Shown: piece after piece, positions 34,023 to 42,157 of the stretch
Position numbering within the stretch: the stretch's first letter is position 1
Layout: each line of letters begins with the position of its first letter
From: Achromobacter sp. MFA1 R4
GTDB lineage: Bacteria > Pseudomonadota > Gammaproteobacteria > Burkholderiales > Burkholderiaceae_B
Length of the DNA: 64,000 bases
Reading direction: 5' to 3'
Assembly: GCF_900156745.1 (NCBI RefSeq)
Contig: NZ_LT707065.1
Location: 3,286,001-3,350,000 of the forward strand
Notes under the pieces: model-generated
The model's input: the letters and a program-made list of their open reading frames with translations, nothing else
Told to the model about the DNA's origin: nothing
Database searches by the model: none
Position numbers and translations under genes: made by a program

Positions 34023-34284
34023 GGCGCTGGAAAACACATTTCCACAATCCGGAATAAAAGCCCGCGACGACGCCAATCCCGTGAAAATACGGGGAATTCA
34101 GGGGAAACCCCATCCTCTTGCGCTGCAATGCTCGCTTGTGCGGGCGAAGTCCCGCGAATACCATGTGCCCACCGAGCTAACAAGAAAATATTGCAGTCTT
34201 TCGTCTTTCCTCCTTCGTCTTACCTCTTTCGCCTTTCGTTCGAGTCCTTTCGTTCGAGTCGAGAGACTGCCTCTCCCTCTCCTA

Positions 34285-35430
34285 ATGTCTTCCGATACAT
34301 CAAGACCTTTGCGCATCGCGCACGCTGAAGCGGCTTTGGGCTATGCCGGGCAGGAACGCCGAATCCTCAAGGAAATGCAGGCGATGCGCGAACGCGGGCA
34401 TCATGTGGAACTGATCTGCCGGCCGGAGGCGAAACTCGTCCAGGCCGCGGCGGATGCCGGCATTACGGTCCACACGCTGCGCATGGGGGGCTTGGTGAAT
34501 CTGCTCCGGGGCGCACCCAAGGTTGCCCGCATCCTGCGCAAGGGGCGTTTCGATGTGCTCAACACCCACAGCCGCATCGACACCTTGCTGGCGGGCCTGG
34601 GGGCGCGCATGGCCGGCACGCCATTGATCGTGCGGACGCGGCACCTGACCAATCGGGTGAATTCGATGCTGGCCTATACCTGGGTGCCGCATCGCATCAC
34701 CACCGTCAGCAATCACGTCAGGGAATACCTGATCGAGCGGGGTGTGCCCGCGGATCGCGTGGAAACGGTCTATTCCCCCATCAACTTGCCGCCGCCCGGC
34801 ATCACGTCCGGCCTGCGCGAGGAACTCAAGCTGCCGGCCGATGCCATCGTGGTCTGCTGCGTGGCCATTCTCCGGGCGACAAAGGGGCATCGCGAGCTTA
34901 TCGAAGCGCTGCGGCCCCTGATGGCGCAGCGGCCTCAGGTGCATCTGGTGCTGGTCGGCAACGGCGCGCCGTTGTTCGAACAGCTGCAGGCGCTGATCGC
35001 CGAGATCGGCCTGGCCGACCGCATCCACATGCTGGGATTCCGCCATGACGTGCCCAGCATCCTGGCCGGCAGCGACATCTTTGCGCTGGCGACGCAGAAA
35101 GAGGCCTCGGGCACCGTCTACGTCGAGGCCTCGGCCGCGGGGCTGCCCGTCGTCGGGGTGGACGTGGGGGGCGTCAGCGAGATGGTGAACGACGGAGAGA
35201 CGGGAATCCTGGTGCCGGCCGGCGATATCGCAAAACTGCGTGCGGCGCTGGCCAGCCTGATCGATGACGAGGCGCTGCGCGCGCGCATGGGGGAGGCCGG
35301 CAGGCGCATGGTGTACGGCGAGGGCAAGTTCTCGCTGGCCGGGCTGGCCAAGCGCACGGAGCAGGTCTACCAGACATGGCTCGCGCAACGCGGGGCCTGC
35401 GGGCCGGCCGCGGTGCAGCAGTCGGGTTGA
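34285..35430 (+). CDS. Glycosyltransferase family 4-like protein
   Basis: The 381-residue GT-B glycosyltransferase has an N-terminal acceptor domain (LRIAHAEAALGYAGQERRIL, Gly-rich first loop) and a C-terminal donor domain with LVGNGAPLFEQLQALI and the nucleotide-sugar motif EASGTVYVEASAAGLPVVG (E-x7-E form). VDVGGVSEMVNDGETGILV is typical of GT4. ATG 34285 is used; upstream in-frame codons lie in the repeat-rich gap. It is followed ten bases later by a YrbL-like kinase-fold gene. Together they suggest cell-surface glycan (LPS core) synthesis or modification. Confidence 0.85.
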   Translation: MSSDTSRPLRIAHAEAALGYAGQERRILKEMQAMRERGHHVELICRPEAKLVQAAADAGITVHTLRMGGLVNLLRGAPKVARILRKGRFDVLNTHSRIDTLLAGLGARMAGTPLIVRTRHLTNRVNSMLAYTWVPHRITTVSNHVREYLIERGVPADRVETVYSPINLPPPGITSGLREELKLPADAIVVCCVAILRATKGHRELIEALRPLMAQRPQVHLVLVGNGAPLFEQLQALIAEIGLADRIHMLGFRHDVPSILAGSDIFALATQKEASGTVYVEASAAGLPVVGVDVGGVSEMVNDGETGILVPAGDIAKLRAALASLIDDEALRARMGEAGRRMVYGEGKFSLAGLAKRTEQVYQTWLAQRGACGPAAVQQSG

Positions 35431-35439
35431 ACGCTTGCC

Positions 35440-36183
35440 ATGCTAAATGTATCTGTCCGGCAGCGCATCACCCAAGCGGCCGCTCCGTATAGCGGTCTGG
35501 AGGTCATGCCTCGGCTGGCGCTTGCGTCTCCCGGATCATTCAACCCGTTCGAGGTCCTGGACCTGAGGCAGCTGACCGTCGCCGCGGCCGGCAGCGAGCG
35601 CGATGTGTATCTGCACCCCGCCGACGACGCCCTGCTCATCAAGACCATCAATCGCGCGCGCAGCAGCGAGCTGCGTCGCAAGCGCCCCTGGCACAAGCGT
35701 TTCCAGCGCGAGGACGCGCATCGCGTTTTCATTGCGGAAACCGTCGAATACATCGCCACCACGGCGCAGCAGGGGGCCCACATGGGCAACATGCTGATGG
35801 CGCGCATTTTCGGCCTGGTCCTGACGTCCAAGGGCCTGGGCCTGGTCGTGGAACGGATCGTCGACGCGCACGGAAACCTTGCCCCCACGCTCAAGGAAGT
35901 GGTGGCGCGTCAGGGATACAGCCCGCAACTGCGTTATCTCGTCCATGAATTCTTCATGGCGTTGATCGATGCGCACGTGATCTTCAACGACGTCAGCGCG
36001 AGCAACATCGTCCTGGGATTCAACGCCAACGGGCGGGAAGGGCTGTATCTGGTGGATGGATACGGGTCCAAGCAATTGTTTCCGCTGTATTCGTGGAGCA
36101 AGGCGCTGAACGGCCGGCGCATCCTGCGCAAGTACGACACGATGACCAAGAAACTCATGGCGGCGGGGAAGAACCGGCGCTAA
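35440..36183 (+). CDS. YrbL-like protein with a degenerate kinase fold
   Basis: The 247-residue protein resembles YrbL, the PhoP-regulated family related to LPS/protein kinases. It shows VYLHPADDALLIKTINR (nucleotide-binding lysine candidate), RELK-like helix RFQREDAHRVFIAETVEYI, catalytic-loop-like HVIFNDVSASNIVLG (D-x4-N form) and LYLVDGYGSKQ in place of DFG. It starts ten bases after the glycosyltransferase and is probably in the same operon. An internal ATG at 35506 is an alternative start. Phosphorylation of an LPS sugar is plausible; activity is not shown. Confidence 0.72.
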   Translation: MLNVSVRQRITQAAAPYSGLEVMPRLALASPGSFNPFEVLDLRQLTVAAAGSERDVYLHPADDALLIKTINRARSSELRRKRPWHKRFQREDAHRVFIAETVEYIATTAQQGAHMGNMLMARIFGLVLTSKGLGLVVERIVDAHGNLAPTLKEVVARQGYSPQLRYLVHEFFMALIDAHVIFNDVSASNIVLGFNANGREGLYLVDGYGSKQLFPLYSWSKALNGRRILRKYDTMTKKLMAAGKNRR

Positions 36184-36260
36184 GGGCCATCGGCGAATCG
36201 CTGGCGGGCACGCGCCGCGTCGACGTACTCAACCGCGAGAACGACCGGCACAAACGAAAA

Positions 36261-36281
36261 ACGGGCCCGGCCAGGGCCCGT
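36261..36281. terminator. Hairpin between convergent genes (possible bidirectional terminator)
   Basis: The stem ACGGGCCC/GGGCCCGT with a five-base loop is preceded by AAAA and followed by TT. It lies between the YrbL-like gene and the convergent XRE-cupin gene. The A-run makes it stronger for the leftward transcript. Confidence 0.6.
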
Positions 36282-36318
36282 TTCCGCGTTCGGGATGCAA
36301 CGTCCCGGCCCTTATCCG

Positions 36319-36972
36319 TTATCCGCCCTTCAGCCTGTCCGCCACATCCTCCGCCTCGCTGCAAACCGCCAGCACCTCCGCAGGCTTTTTGCTCACCGAC
36401 AGGTACACGTGCCCGATGCTGCTGTCGAAATACGCGGACTCCAGCCGGTTGAGCACGACGCTGTCGCCGTTCTCGAACTGGATCCGGACCTTGCCCGACA
36501 GGACCACGACGAATTCCTGTCCCGGGTGGCGGATGTAGTCCTCGAACTCGACGACCTTGCGCGAGTCGATCATCGCGACCATGGGCAGCATCTTCTTGCC
36601 CGGGTATTCGCCCATCAGCAGGCGGTAGTGGTAGTTCTCGGTGATGTAGTCGCGGGCGTCGCTGAGCTTGTTCTTGACGTAGGTGGGCGCGACGGCGGCC
36701 TGGGCCGCGTCGCGCAGCATGAACAGGCGCGTCATGTCGATGTCGAGCGCGCGGGCCAGGGCGGCGAATTTTTCGTAGCTGAGGGCGATCTGGCCGAGTT
36801 CGGCCTTCGATAGCGTCGATACCGCGATGCCGCTGGCCTTGGACAGCGCCTGCAGGGTCATTTTCCTGGCCTTGCGCTCGGCGCGCAGGCGGGTGCCCAT
36901 TTCTTCCTTGCCCACGATTTCGGGCGGGGATGTGTTGCCGGTTGAGGCCATGTCGCGGTCTGGCGGTGTCAT
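36319..36972 (-). CDS. XRE-family regulator with C-terminal cupin domain
   Basis: The 217-residue protein has an HTH-XRE domain (about residues 28-85; LRAERKARKMTLQALSKASG, then STLSKAELGQ) followed by a RmlC-like cupin (~125-210; HPGQEFVVVLSGKVRIQFENG, VYLSVSKKPAEVL). This architecture is common in regulators of amino-acid and polyamine catabolism. It is the third gene of an FAD-oxidase/RidA/XRE operon, so autoregulation is likely; the operator may be the triple 16-bp repeat upstream of the oxidase gene. The start is ATG 36972; 36951 is an alternative. Confidence 0.85.
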   Translation of the reverse strand: MTPPDRDMASTGNTSPPEIVGKEEMGTRLRAERKARKMTLQALSKASGIAVSTLSKAELGQIALSYEKFAALARALDIDMTRLFMLRDAAQAAVAPTYVKNKLSDARDYITENYHYRLLMGEYPGKKMLPMVAMIDSRKVVEFEDYIRHPGQEFVVVLSGKVRIQFENGDSVVLNRLESAYFDSSIGHVYLSVSKKPAEVLAVCSEAEDVADRLKGG

Positions 36973-36992
36973 GCTATCGATCGGCAAGGGCT

Positions 36993-37394
36993 TCAGGCGG
37001 CCGCCGCAGGGCCCTTGGCCGGGGCATCGCCCAGCCACGCCTGCACTTCGATTTCCACGTCCACGTCCATGGCCAGCTTGGCCTCGACGGTGGAGCGCGA
37101 GGGAAAATCCGAGGAAAAATGGCTGCGATAGGCGTCGTTGAACTGCGCGAAAAGCGCCAGGTCCGACAGCCACACCGTCACGCGCACCACATCCTTGAGG
37201 CTGGCGCCGGCCACCGCCAGCGTTTCCTTGATGCGCTCGATGGCGGCGTGCGTCTGGGCGGTGATGTCGCCGCGCACGACCTGGCCGGCGGCGTCCATCG
37301 GGATCTGGCCAGACAGGAACAGGAAGCCGCCCGCCTGGGTGGCGCGCGAGAAGGGCAGGGGCAGGGTGCTGGGGTAGCGGGTGATGGCGGTCAT
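36993..37394 (-). CDS. RidA-family reactive-imine deaminase
   Basis: The 133-residue RidA/YjgF protein has Arg100 and Glu114 in RSTVEAKLAMDVDVEIE, corresponding to Arg105 and Glu120 of E. coli RidA. N-terminal LFLSGQIPMDAAGQVV is also typical. RidA hydrolyses 2-imino acids to 2-oxo acids and ammonia. It lies 29 bases downstream of an FAD amino-acid/amine oxidase gene, whose direct product is an imine, so the two form a natural pair: oxidation, then imine clearance. Confidence 0.9.
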   Translation of the reverse strand: MTAITRYPSTLPLPFSRATQAGGFLFLSGQIPMDAAGQVVRGDITAQTHAAIERIKETLAVAGASLKDVVRVTVWLSDLALFAQFNDAYRSHFSSDFPSRSTVEAKLAMDVDVEIEVQAWLGDAPAKGPAAAA

Positions 37395-37423
37395 GTCGGG
37401 ATCTCGGTCGGTGGAAAGCAGGG

Positions 37424-38560
37424 TCAGCGCAGGCGCTCGGGGCGCATGGCGTCGGCGTCGACGCCATGCGCCTGCAGGGGGTCGGGGATGGGCTGGCGCG
37501 TCAGGACCGCCGCGGCCAGTTCGGAGGCGGCCGCGGCGGTCTGGATGCCGTAGCCGCCTTGCGCCGCCAGCCAGAAGAAGGCGGGCGTGTCCGCGTCCCA
37601 GCCGATCACGAAATCGCCGTCGCGCACGAACGAGCGCAGGCCGGCCCAGGTGTGTTTCGGGCGCCGGATCGTCAGCGTGGTGGCGGTCTCGATGCGGTAG
37701 ATGCCGGTGGCCACGTCCAGCTCCTCGGGGACGACGTCGTGCGCGTCGACCGGGTCGGCATTGGCGGGAGACCCCAGCAACTGGCCGGCGTCGGGCTTGA
37801 AGTAGTAGCTCTCGTCCACGCCGACGACGGCGGGCCAGTGGGAGAAGTCGACGCCCTCGGGACCGCTGAAGGTGAAGGCGGTGCGGCGGCAGGGCTGCAG
37901 GCCGATGGGCGCCGCGCCGCACACTGTGGCGGCGTGGTCCGCCCACGCGCCCGCGGCGTTGACCACGGCGCGCGCCCGCAGGCTGCGGCCATCGGCCAGG
38001 GTCAGCGTCCAGACGCCGTCGGCGTACGCCGACGCCACGAGTTCGGCGTTGTTGTGCAGCACGGCGCCCTGGCGGCTCATGCCGCGCAGGAAACCCTGGT
38101 GCAGGGCGTGCACGTCAATGTCGCGCGCATCCGGCTCTTCGATCGCGCCGCAGAGCTGGTCTTCGCGCAGGCAGGGCACGCGCGCCAGCGCCTGTGCGGC
38201 GTCGATCAGGGTCACGTTGGGGGACTGGCGATGCAGGTCGTCGAACACCTCCCGCAGCAGATCCTTCTGCTCCGGCGTGGCGATGTACAGCACGCCGCGC
38301 GGGGCCAGCAGCGGGTGTTCGCAGAAGCCTTCCGGGGGATGCTCGTAGAAGTCGCGGCTGGCGCGCGTGAGCGCCTTGATCTGCGTCGTGCCGTAGGTCT
38401 CCATGAACATGGCGGCGGAACGGCCGGTGGAGTGATACCCGGGTTGGGATTCGCGCTCCAGCACCGCCACGGAGGCCGTGGCGCTCAGGCGGTAGGCCAC
38501 GGAGGCGCCGGCGATGCCGGCGCCGACCACGGCAAAATCGTATAGGGTGTCAGCAGTCAT
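37424..38560 (-). CDS. FAD-dependent amino-acid/amine oxidase (DAO family)
   Basis: The 378-residue flavoprotein begins with the FAD-binding Rossmann motif DFAVVGAGIAGASVAYRL and ESQPGYHSTGRSAA. DAO-family features follow: VVNAAGAWAD in the middle, and a C-terminal GGYGIQTAAAASELAA that closes the flavin site. It would oxidise an amino acid or secondary amine to an imine, using oxygen or another acceptor. Genes for RidA and an XRE-cupin regulator follow at 29 and 20 bases. Three 16-bp repeats lie 28-75 bases upstream of its start. Confidence 0.85.
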   Translation of the reverse strand: MTADTLYDFAVVGAGIAGASVAYRLSATASVAVLERESQPGYHSTGRSAAMFMETYGTTQIKALTRASRDFYEHPPEGFCEHPLLAPRGVLYIATPEQKDLLREVFDDLHRQSPNVTLIDAAQALARVPCLREDQLCGAIEEPDARDIDVHALHQGFLRGMSRQGAVLHNNAELVASAYADGVWTLTLADGRSLRARAVVNAAGAWADHAATVCGAAPIGLQPCRRTAFTFSGPEGVDFSHWPAVVGVDESYYFKPDAGQLLGSPANADPVDAHDVVPEELDVATGIYRIETATTLTIRRPKHTWAGLRSFVRDGDFVIGWDADTPAFFWLAAQGGYGIQTAAAASELAAAVLTRQPIPDPLQAHGVDADAMRPERLR

Positions 38561-38587
38561 GGTGTCGGGTGCGGGGAGTCATTTCGT

Positions 38588-38635
38588 GAAAATTCTCGTA
38601 TCTGAAAATTCTCGTATTTGATAATTCTCGAATAC
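38588..38635. promoter_or_regulatory. Three tandem 16-bp repeats upstream of the FAD-oxidase operon (operator candidate)
   Basis: Copies GAAAATTCTCGTATCT (38588-38603), GAAAATTCTCGTATTT (38604-38619) and GATAATTCTCGAATAC (38620-38635) stand head to tail in an AT-rich island, between the stop of the MarR gene and the start of the oxidase gene. They cover the expected promoter. The operon encodes an XRE-cupin regulator, a natural candidate binder. Binding is inferred. Confidence 0.6.
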
Positions 38636-38703
38636 GATAGTTTTTCGGCGGGGCGGACGTAATAGGGGAATGCCCTGATAAGCGGGCGGGGCGGCGGCGG
38701 CCG

Positions 38704-39195
38704 CTAGCCCAGCTTGCCCAGCAGTCCGATCAGCCTGCGGCGTTCGGCCGCGCCCAGCTTGGCGCTGATGCGTGCGTCGTGCGCCTGGACGGCGCGGGTG
38801 ATGGCGGCCAGCGCTTCGTGGCCGGCCCGGGTCATGGCCAGGGAGTAGGCCCGCCGGTCGCGTTCGGCCTCCTGGCGCTCGACGTAGCCCAGTTCCTGCA
38901 ATTGATTGACGATCTGCACCGCGCCCGAGCGCGCGATGCCCAGGATGCGGGCCAGGTCGGTCAGCTTGAGATGCTGGTTGGCGGCGATCAGCGTGAGCGC
39001 CGAGTAGCGCTGCGGCGTGATGTCCCACGGCGCCAGCGCCGCGAGAAAGTCTTCGTAGATCAGGATCTGCGCGCGGCGGATGGCGTAGCCGACCAGATCG
39101 TCCAGCGCCCCGTACTGGATGCCGGGAACGTGCGGATCGAAGTGTTCGCCGCGGGCGGCAGGGCGGCGAGGGTGTTGGACGGAAGCTCTGGACAT
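38704..39195 (-). CDS. MarR-family transcriptional regulator
   Basis: The 163-residue winged-helix regulator has recognition region LKLTDLARILGIARSGAVQI and wing VERQEAERDRRAYSLAMTRAG, both typical of MarR. ATG 39195 is chosen; an upstream ATG at 39240 would start inside the divergent promoter. It is divergent from an FAD monooxygenase operon, and the gap contains a perfect 9-3-9 palindrome. It probably represses that operon and itself until an aromatic ligand binds. Confidence 0.87.
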   Translation of the reverse strand: MSRASVQHPRRPAARGEHFDPHVPGIQYGALDDLVGYAIRRAQILIYEDFLAALAPWDITPQRYSALTLIAANQHLKLTDLARILGIARSGAVQIVNQLQELGYVERQEAERDRRAYSLAMTRAGHEALAAITRAVQAHDARISAKLGAAERRRLIGLLGKLG

Positions 39196-39293
39196 TGGGG
39201 GCGGATGGCGGCTCGGGGGCCTCAACACTAATGCAGGCATTGTCGCCGCGCCACCGGATTGCGGGAAATCCCTCGTGCGGAAAGCCGGTCTAT

Positions 39294-39314
39294 TTTGTTA
39301 TGTTGCATAACAAA
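39294..39314. promoter_or_regulatory. Perfect palindrome TTTGTTATG-N3-CATAACAAA, probable MarR operator
   Basis: The arms are identical over nine bases with a three-base centre. The site lies 17 bases before the monooxygenase ATG and about 100 bases from the MarR start. Length and symmetry fit a MarR dimer site. Occupancy would block the ribosome-proximal promoter of the monooxygenase operon. Confidence 0.75.
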
Positions 39315-39331
39315 TAAGACCAGGAGTAGAC

Positions 39332-40597
39332 ATGCAAATCGTCATTGCCGGCGCCGGCATCGGCGGGCTGACCCTTGCCTTGATGCTGCATCGGCGCGGC
39401 ATCGGCTGCCGCATCTATGAAAGCGCGCAGGAACTGCGGCCCTTGGGCGTGGGCATCAATCTGCTGCCGCACGCGGTAAGCGAGATCGAGCAACTGGGCC
39501 TGATGCCCGCGTTGGCCGAACGCGCCATCGAGACCTCGCAGCTCCATTACTACAACAAGTTCGGCCAGCCCATCTGGCGCGAGCCGCGCGGGCTGGAGGC
39601 GGGCTATCCGCTGCCGCAGTTCTCGGTGCACCGCGGCGAATTCCAGATGCTGCTCGCGCAGACCGTGCGCGACCGGCTGGGGCCGGATGCCATCGTCCCG
39701 GGGATGGTGCTCGAATCGGCCAGCCAGGACGCGTCCGGCGTGCAGGCGCAATTTCGCCGCCGCGCCGATGGCGAACTGCAGACCGTGCGGGGCGACATTC
39801 TGGTGGGGGCGGACGGCATTCATTCGGCGCTGCGCCGCCAGCTCCATCCCGTGGGCGACGAGCCGCGGTTTTCCGGGCGCATGCTGTGGCGCGCCGTGAC
39901 CGAGGCGCCGCCCTACCTGGATGGGCGCAGCATGTTCATGGCGGGCCACCAGGACCAGAAATTCGTCTGCTATCCGATTTCGGAACCGCTGCGCCGGCAA
40001 GGCCGTTCGCTGATCAACTGGATTGCCGAGCTGTCGATTCCCGGCGCGGAACTGCCCGCCACGGACTGGAACCGCAAGGTCGACAAGTCCGTGTTTGCCG
40101 ACCGCTTCGCCGACTGGCGCTGGGACTGGATCGACATCCCCGCCATCATCGACGGCGCGCAGGCGATCTATGAATTTCCGCTGGTGGACCGCGATCCACT
40201 GCCGCGCTGGACGGGGGGCCGGTTCACGCTGCTGGGCGATGCCGCGCATCCGATGTATCCCATCGGCTCGAACGGTTCGGCCCAGGCGATTCTGGACGCG
40301 CGCTGTCTGGCCGACTGGCTGGATCAGGCGCTGCGGGGCAAGACGCGTTCGCCGGAGATCGCGCTGCTGGAGTACGAGGCCGAACGGCTGCCGCGCACCG
40401 CGGGCATCGTGCTGCGCAACCGCCTGAACGGGCCGGAGCAGGTCATGCAGATGGCCGAAGAGCGCGCCCCGGCAGGGTTCGCGGACGTGAACGACGTGAT
40501 TTCGGGCGAGGAGCTGGCGGCGGTGTCGCTGCGCTACAAGCAGCTTGCGGGGTTCGACCCGGCGGCGCTGCGCCTGGCCCGTGGAGAAAAGCCATGA
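39332..40597 (+). CDS. FAD-dependent monooxygenase (aromatic hydroxylase family)
   Basis: The 421-residue group A flavin monooxygenase has the GxGxxG motif IVIAGAGIGGLTLALML, the DG motif GDILVGADGIHSALRRQ and the GD motif RFTLLGDAAHPMYPIGSNG. These enzymes hydroxylate phenolic or heteroaromatic acids with NAD(P)H and oxygen. GGAGT precedes ATG 39332. It is co-transcribed with a DUF3237 gene (ATGA overlap) and a Bug receptor, under an inferred MarR operator. The set looks like uptake and first attack of an aromatic or cyclic acid; the substrate is unknown. Confidence 0.87.
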   Translation: MQIVIAGAGIGGLTLALMLHRRGIGCRIYESAQELRPLGVGINLLPHAVSEIEQLGLMPALAERAIETSQLHYYNKFGQPIWREPRGLEAGYPLPQFSVHRGEFQMLLAQTVRDRLGPDAIVPGMVLESASQDASGVQAQFRRRADGELQTVRGDILVGADGIHSALRRQLHPVGDEPRFSGRMLWRAVTEAPPYLDGRSMFMAGHQDQKFVCYPISEPLRRQGRSLINWIAELSIPGAELPATDWNRKVDKSVFADRFADWRWDWIDIPAIIDGAQAIYEFPLVDRDPLPRWTGGRFTLLGDAAHPMYPIGSNGSAQAILDARCLADWLDQALRGKTRSPEIALLEYEAERLPRTAGIVLRNRLNGPEQVMQMAEERAPAGFADVNDVISGEELAAVSLRYKQLAGFDPAALRLARGEKP

Positions 40598-41079
40598 GCG
40601 GCAACACGGCAGTCAACGAGATCCCGCCGCCCCGGCTCGAGCATGTGGCCACCGTGGTGGTCGACGTGGGCGCGCCGCAGGAAGTCGGCGATACGCCGCA
40701 GGGCCGGCGCCGCGTCATTCCCATCACCGGCGGCACGGTCGAGGGGCCGCGCCTGCGCGGCAAGGTGCTGCCGGGCGGGGCGGACTTCCAGATCATCCGG
40801 TCGGCCACGTATACGGACATCCACGCGCGCTACGTGATCGAAACGCCCGACGGCGAACGCGTCTACGTGGAGAACACCGGCATCCGCACGGGCAGCGCCG
40901 AGGACATCGCGCGCCTGGCGCGCGGCGAGGCGGTGGATCCCGCCCGCATCTATTTCCGCAGCTATCCGCGCTTTGAAACGTCGTCGCCCGCGCTGGGCTG
41001 GATGAACGAGAGCCTGTTCATCGGCACGGGCGCGCGGTATCCCGACCGCGTCGAGCTGCGCTTTTATCGCATTTGCTGA
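40594..41079 (+). CDS. DUF3237 family protein
   Basis: The 161-residue protein matches the DUF3237 beta-barrel pattern: RRVIPITGGTVEGPRLRGKV, then LPGGADFQIIRSATYTDIHA and YFRSYPRFETSSP. It is cytosolic, without a signal peptide. It overlaps the monooxygenase gene by four bases, so it is produced with it. DUF3237 proteins are frequent next to oxidative catabolic genes, but no reaction is established to my knowledge. Confidence 0.85.
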   Translation: MSGNTAVNEIPPPRLEHVATVVVDVGAPQEVGDTPQGRRRVIPITGGTVEGPRLRGKVLPGGADFQIIRSATYTDIHARYVIETPDGERVYVENTGIRTGSAEDIARLARGEAVDPARIYFRSYPRFETSSPALGWMNESLFIGTGARYPDRVELRFYRIC

Positions 41080-41123
41080 CCCCGCGGCATGCGCCGCGGC
41101 ATTAAAAAAACCAGGAGACAACC

Positions 41124-42089
41124 ATGCAAACAATGCTGCGCCGCCTGCTGGGCGGATTCCTGCTGTGCGTGCCGCTTGCGGCGGCCGCGCAGTTTCCCAA
41201 CGGGCCAGTGCGCCTGAACGTGGGCTTTCCGCCCGGTACGGGACCGGACATCGTGGCCCGGACCCTGTCCCAGCACATGGGACCGCTGCTGGGCGAAAGC
41301 GTGGTGGTGGAAAACAAGGTCGGCGCGGGCGGGCAGATCGCGGCGCAGACCGTGGCGCGCAGCCCGGCGGACGGGCAGACCCTGCTGCTGGGCGAGGTGG
41401 GCTCGATCAGCATTTCCCCCGCCACCTACCGCAACCTGAACTACGATCCGCCGCGCGATTTCGCCCCGATTTCCGAGGTGGTGCGCGCCGACTTCGTGCT
41501 GGTGGTGCCGGCCAGTTCGCCGTATCGGGACCTGACCGCCTTTGTCGACGCGGCCAGGAAGGCGCCCGACCGCCTGAACTTCGCGACGTTTGGCGCGGGC
41601 ACGCCGGGTCACTTCGGCGCCGAACTCTTTGCACGCGAGGCGGGGCTGAAGATCGAGGCGATCCATTACCGCTCGACCGGCGACGCGGTGTCGGGGCTGG
41701 TGTCCGGTGGCGTCCAGGCGGCCTTCGTGACGACTGCGCTGGCCGCGCCCCAGGTGCAGGGGGGCAAGCTGCGCGCCCTGGCCACCACCGGCGCGCAGCG
41801 ATCGCCCGCCCTGGCCGACGTGCCGACCTTCGCCGAGCGCGGCTTGCCGGCGGTCAACTTCGGGGCGTGGTTTGCGCTGTTCGCGCCGGCCGGCACGCCC
41901 GAGGCCGTGCTGACGCGCCTGCAGGCGGACAGCGCGGCCGCGCTGCGTCAGCCGGCCGCCGTGAAAACGCTGGGGGACGCGGGCTTTGCCGTCGTGGGCT
42001 CGGATCGGCAGGCGCTGCAGGCCTTGCTGGCTTCGGAATCGAAGCGCTGGGCGGACGTGGTGAAGGCGACGGGCTTTCGGGCCGATTGA
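41124..42089 (+). CDS. Bug-family (TctC-like) periplasmic substrate-binding receptor
   Basis: The 321-residue protein has a signal peptide ending VPLAAAAQ. The Bug motif FPNGPVRLNVGFPPGTGPD differs from the common PGGG form at the turn. VVVENKVGAGGQIAAQT follows. AGGAG lies ten bases upstream of ATG 41124. It is the third gene of the MarR-controlled monooxygenase operon and presumably binds the operon's substrate. No membrane subunits are adjacent. Confidence 0.9.
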   Translation: MQTMLRRLLGGFLLCVPLAAAAQFPNGPVRLNVGFPPGTGPDIVARTLSQHMGPLLGESVVVENKVGAGGQIAAQTVARSPADGQTLLLGEVGSISISPATYRNLNYDPPRDFAPISEVVRADFVLVVPASSPYRDLTAFVDAARKAPDRLNFATFGAGTPGHFGAELFAREAGLKIEAIHYRSTGDAVSGLVSGGVQAAFVTTALAAPQVQGGKLRALATTGAQRSPALADVPTFAERGLPAVNFGAWFALFAPAGTPEAVLTRLQADSAAALRQPAAVKTLGDAGFAVVGSDRQALQALLASESKRWADVVKATGFRAD

Positions 42090-42157
42090 TGCAACGCGCC
42101 GGTCGTGCCGCGCCGCATCGGGCGCGGCTCGCCCGGCCGCCTGGCAGCCCGGCAGCT

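Noticed and set aside
38588..38635. Possible CRISPR array
   Set aside because: The repeats are directly tandem without spacers and there are no cas genes.
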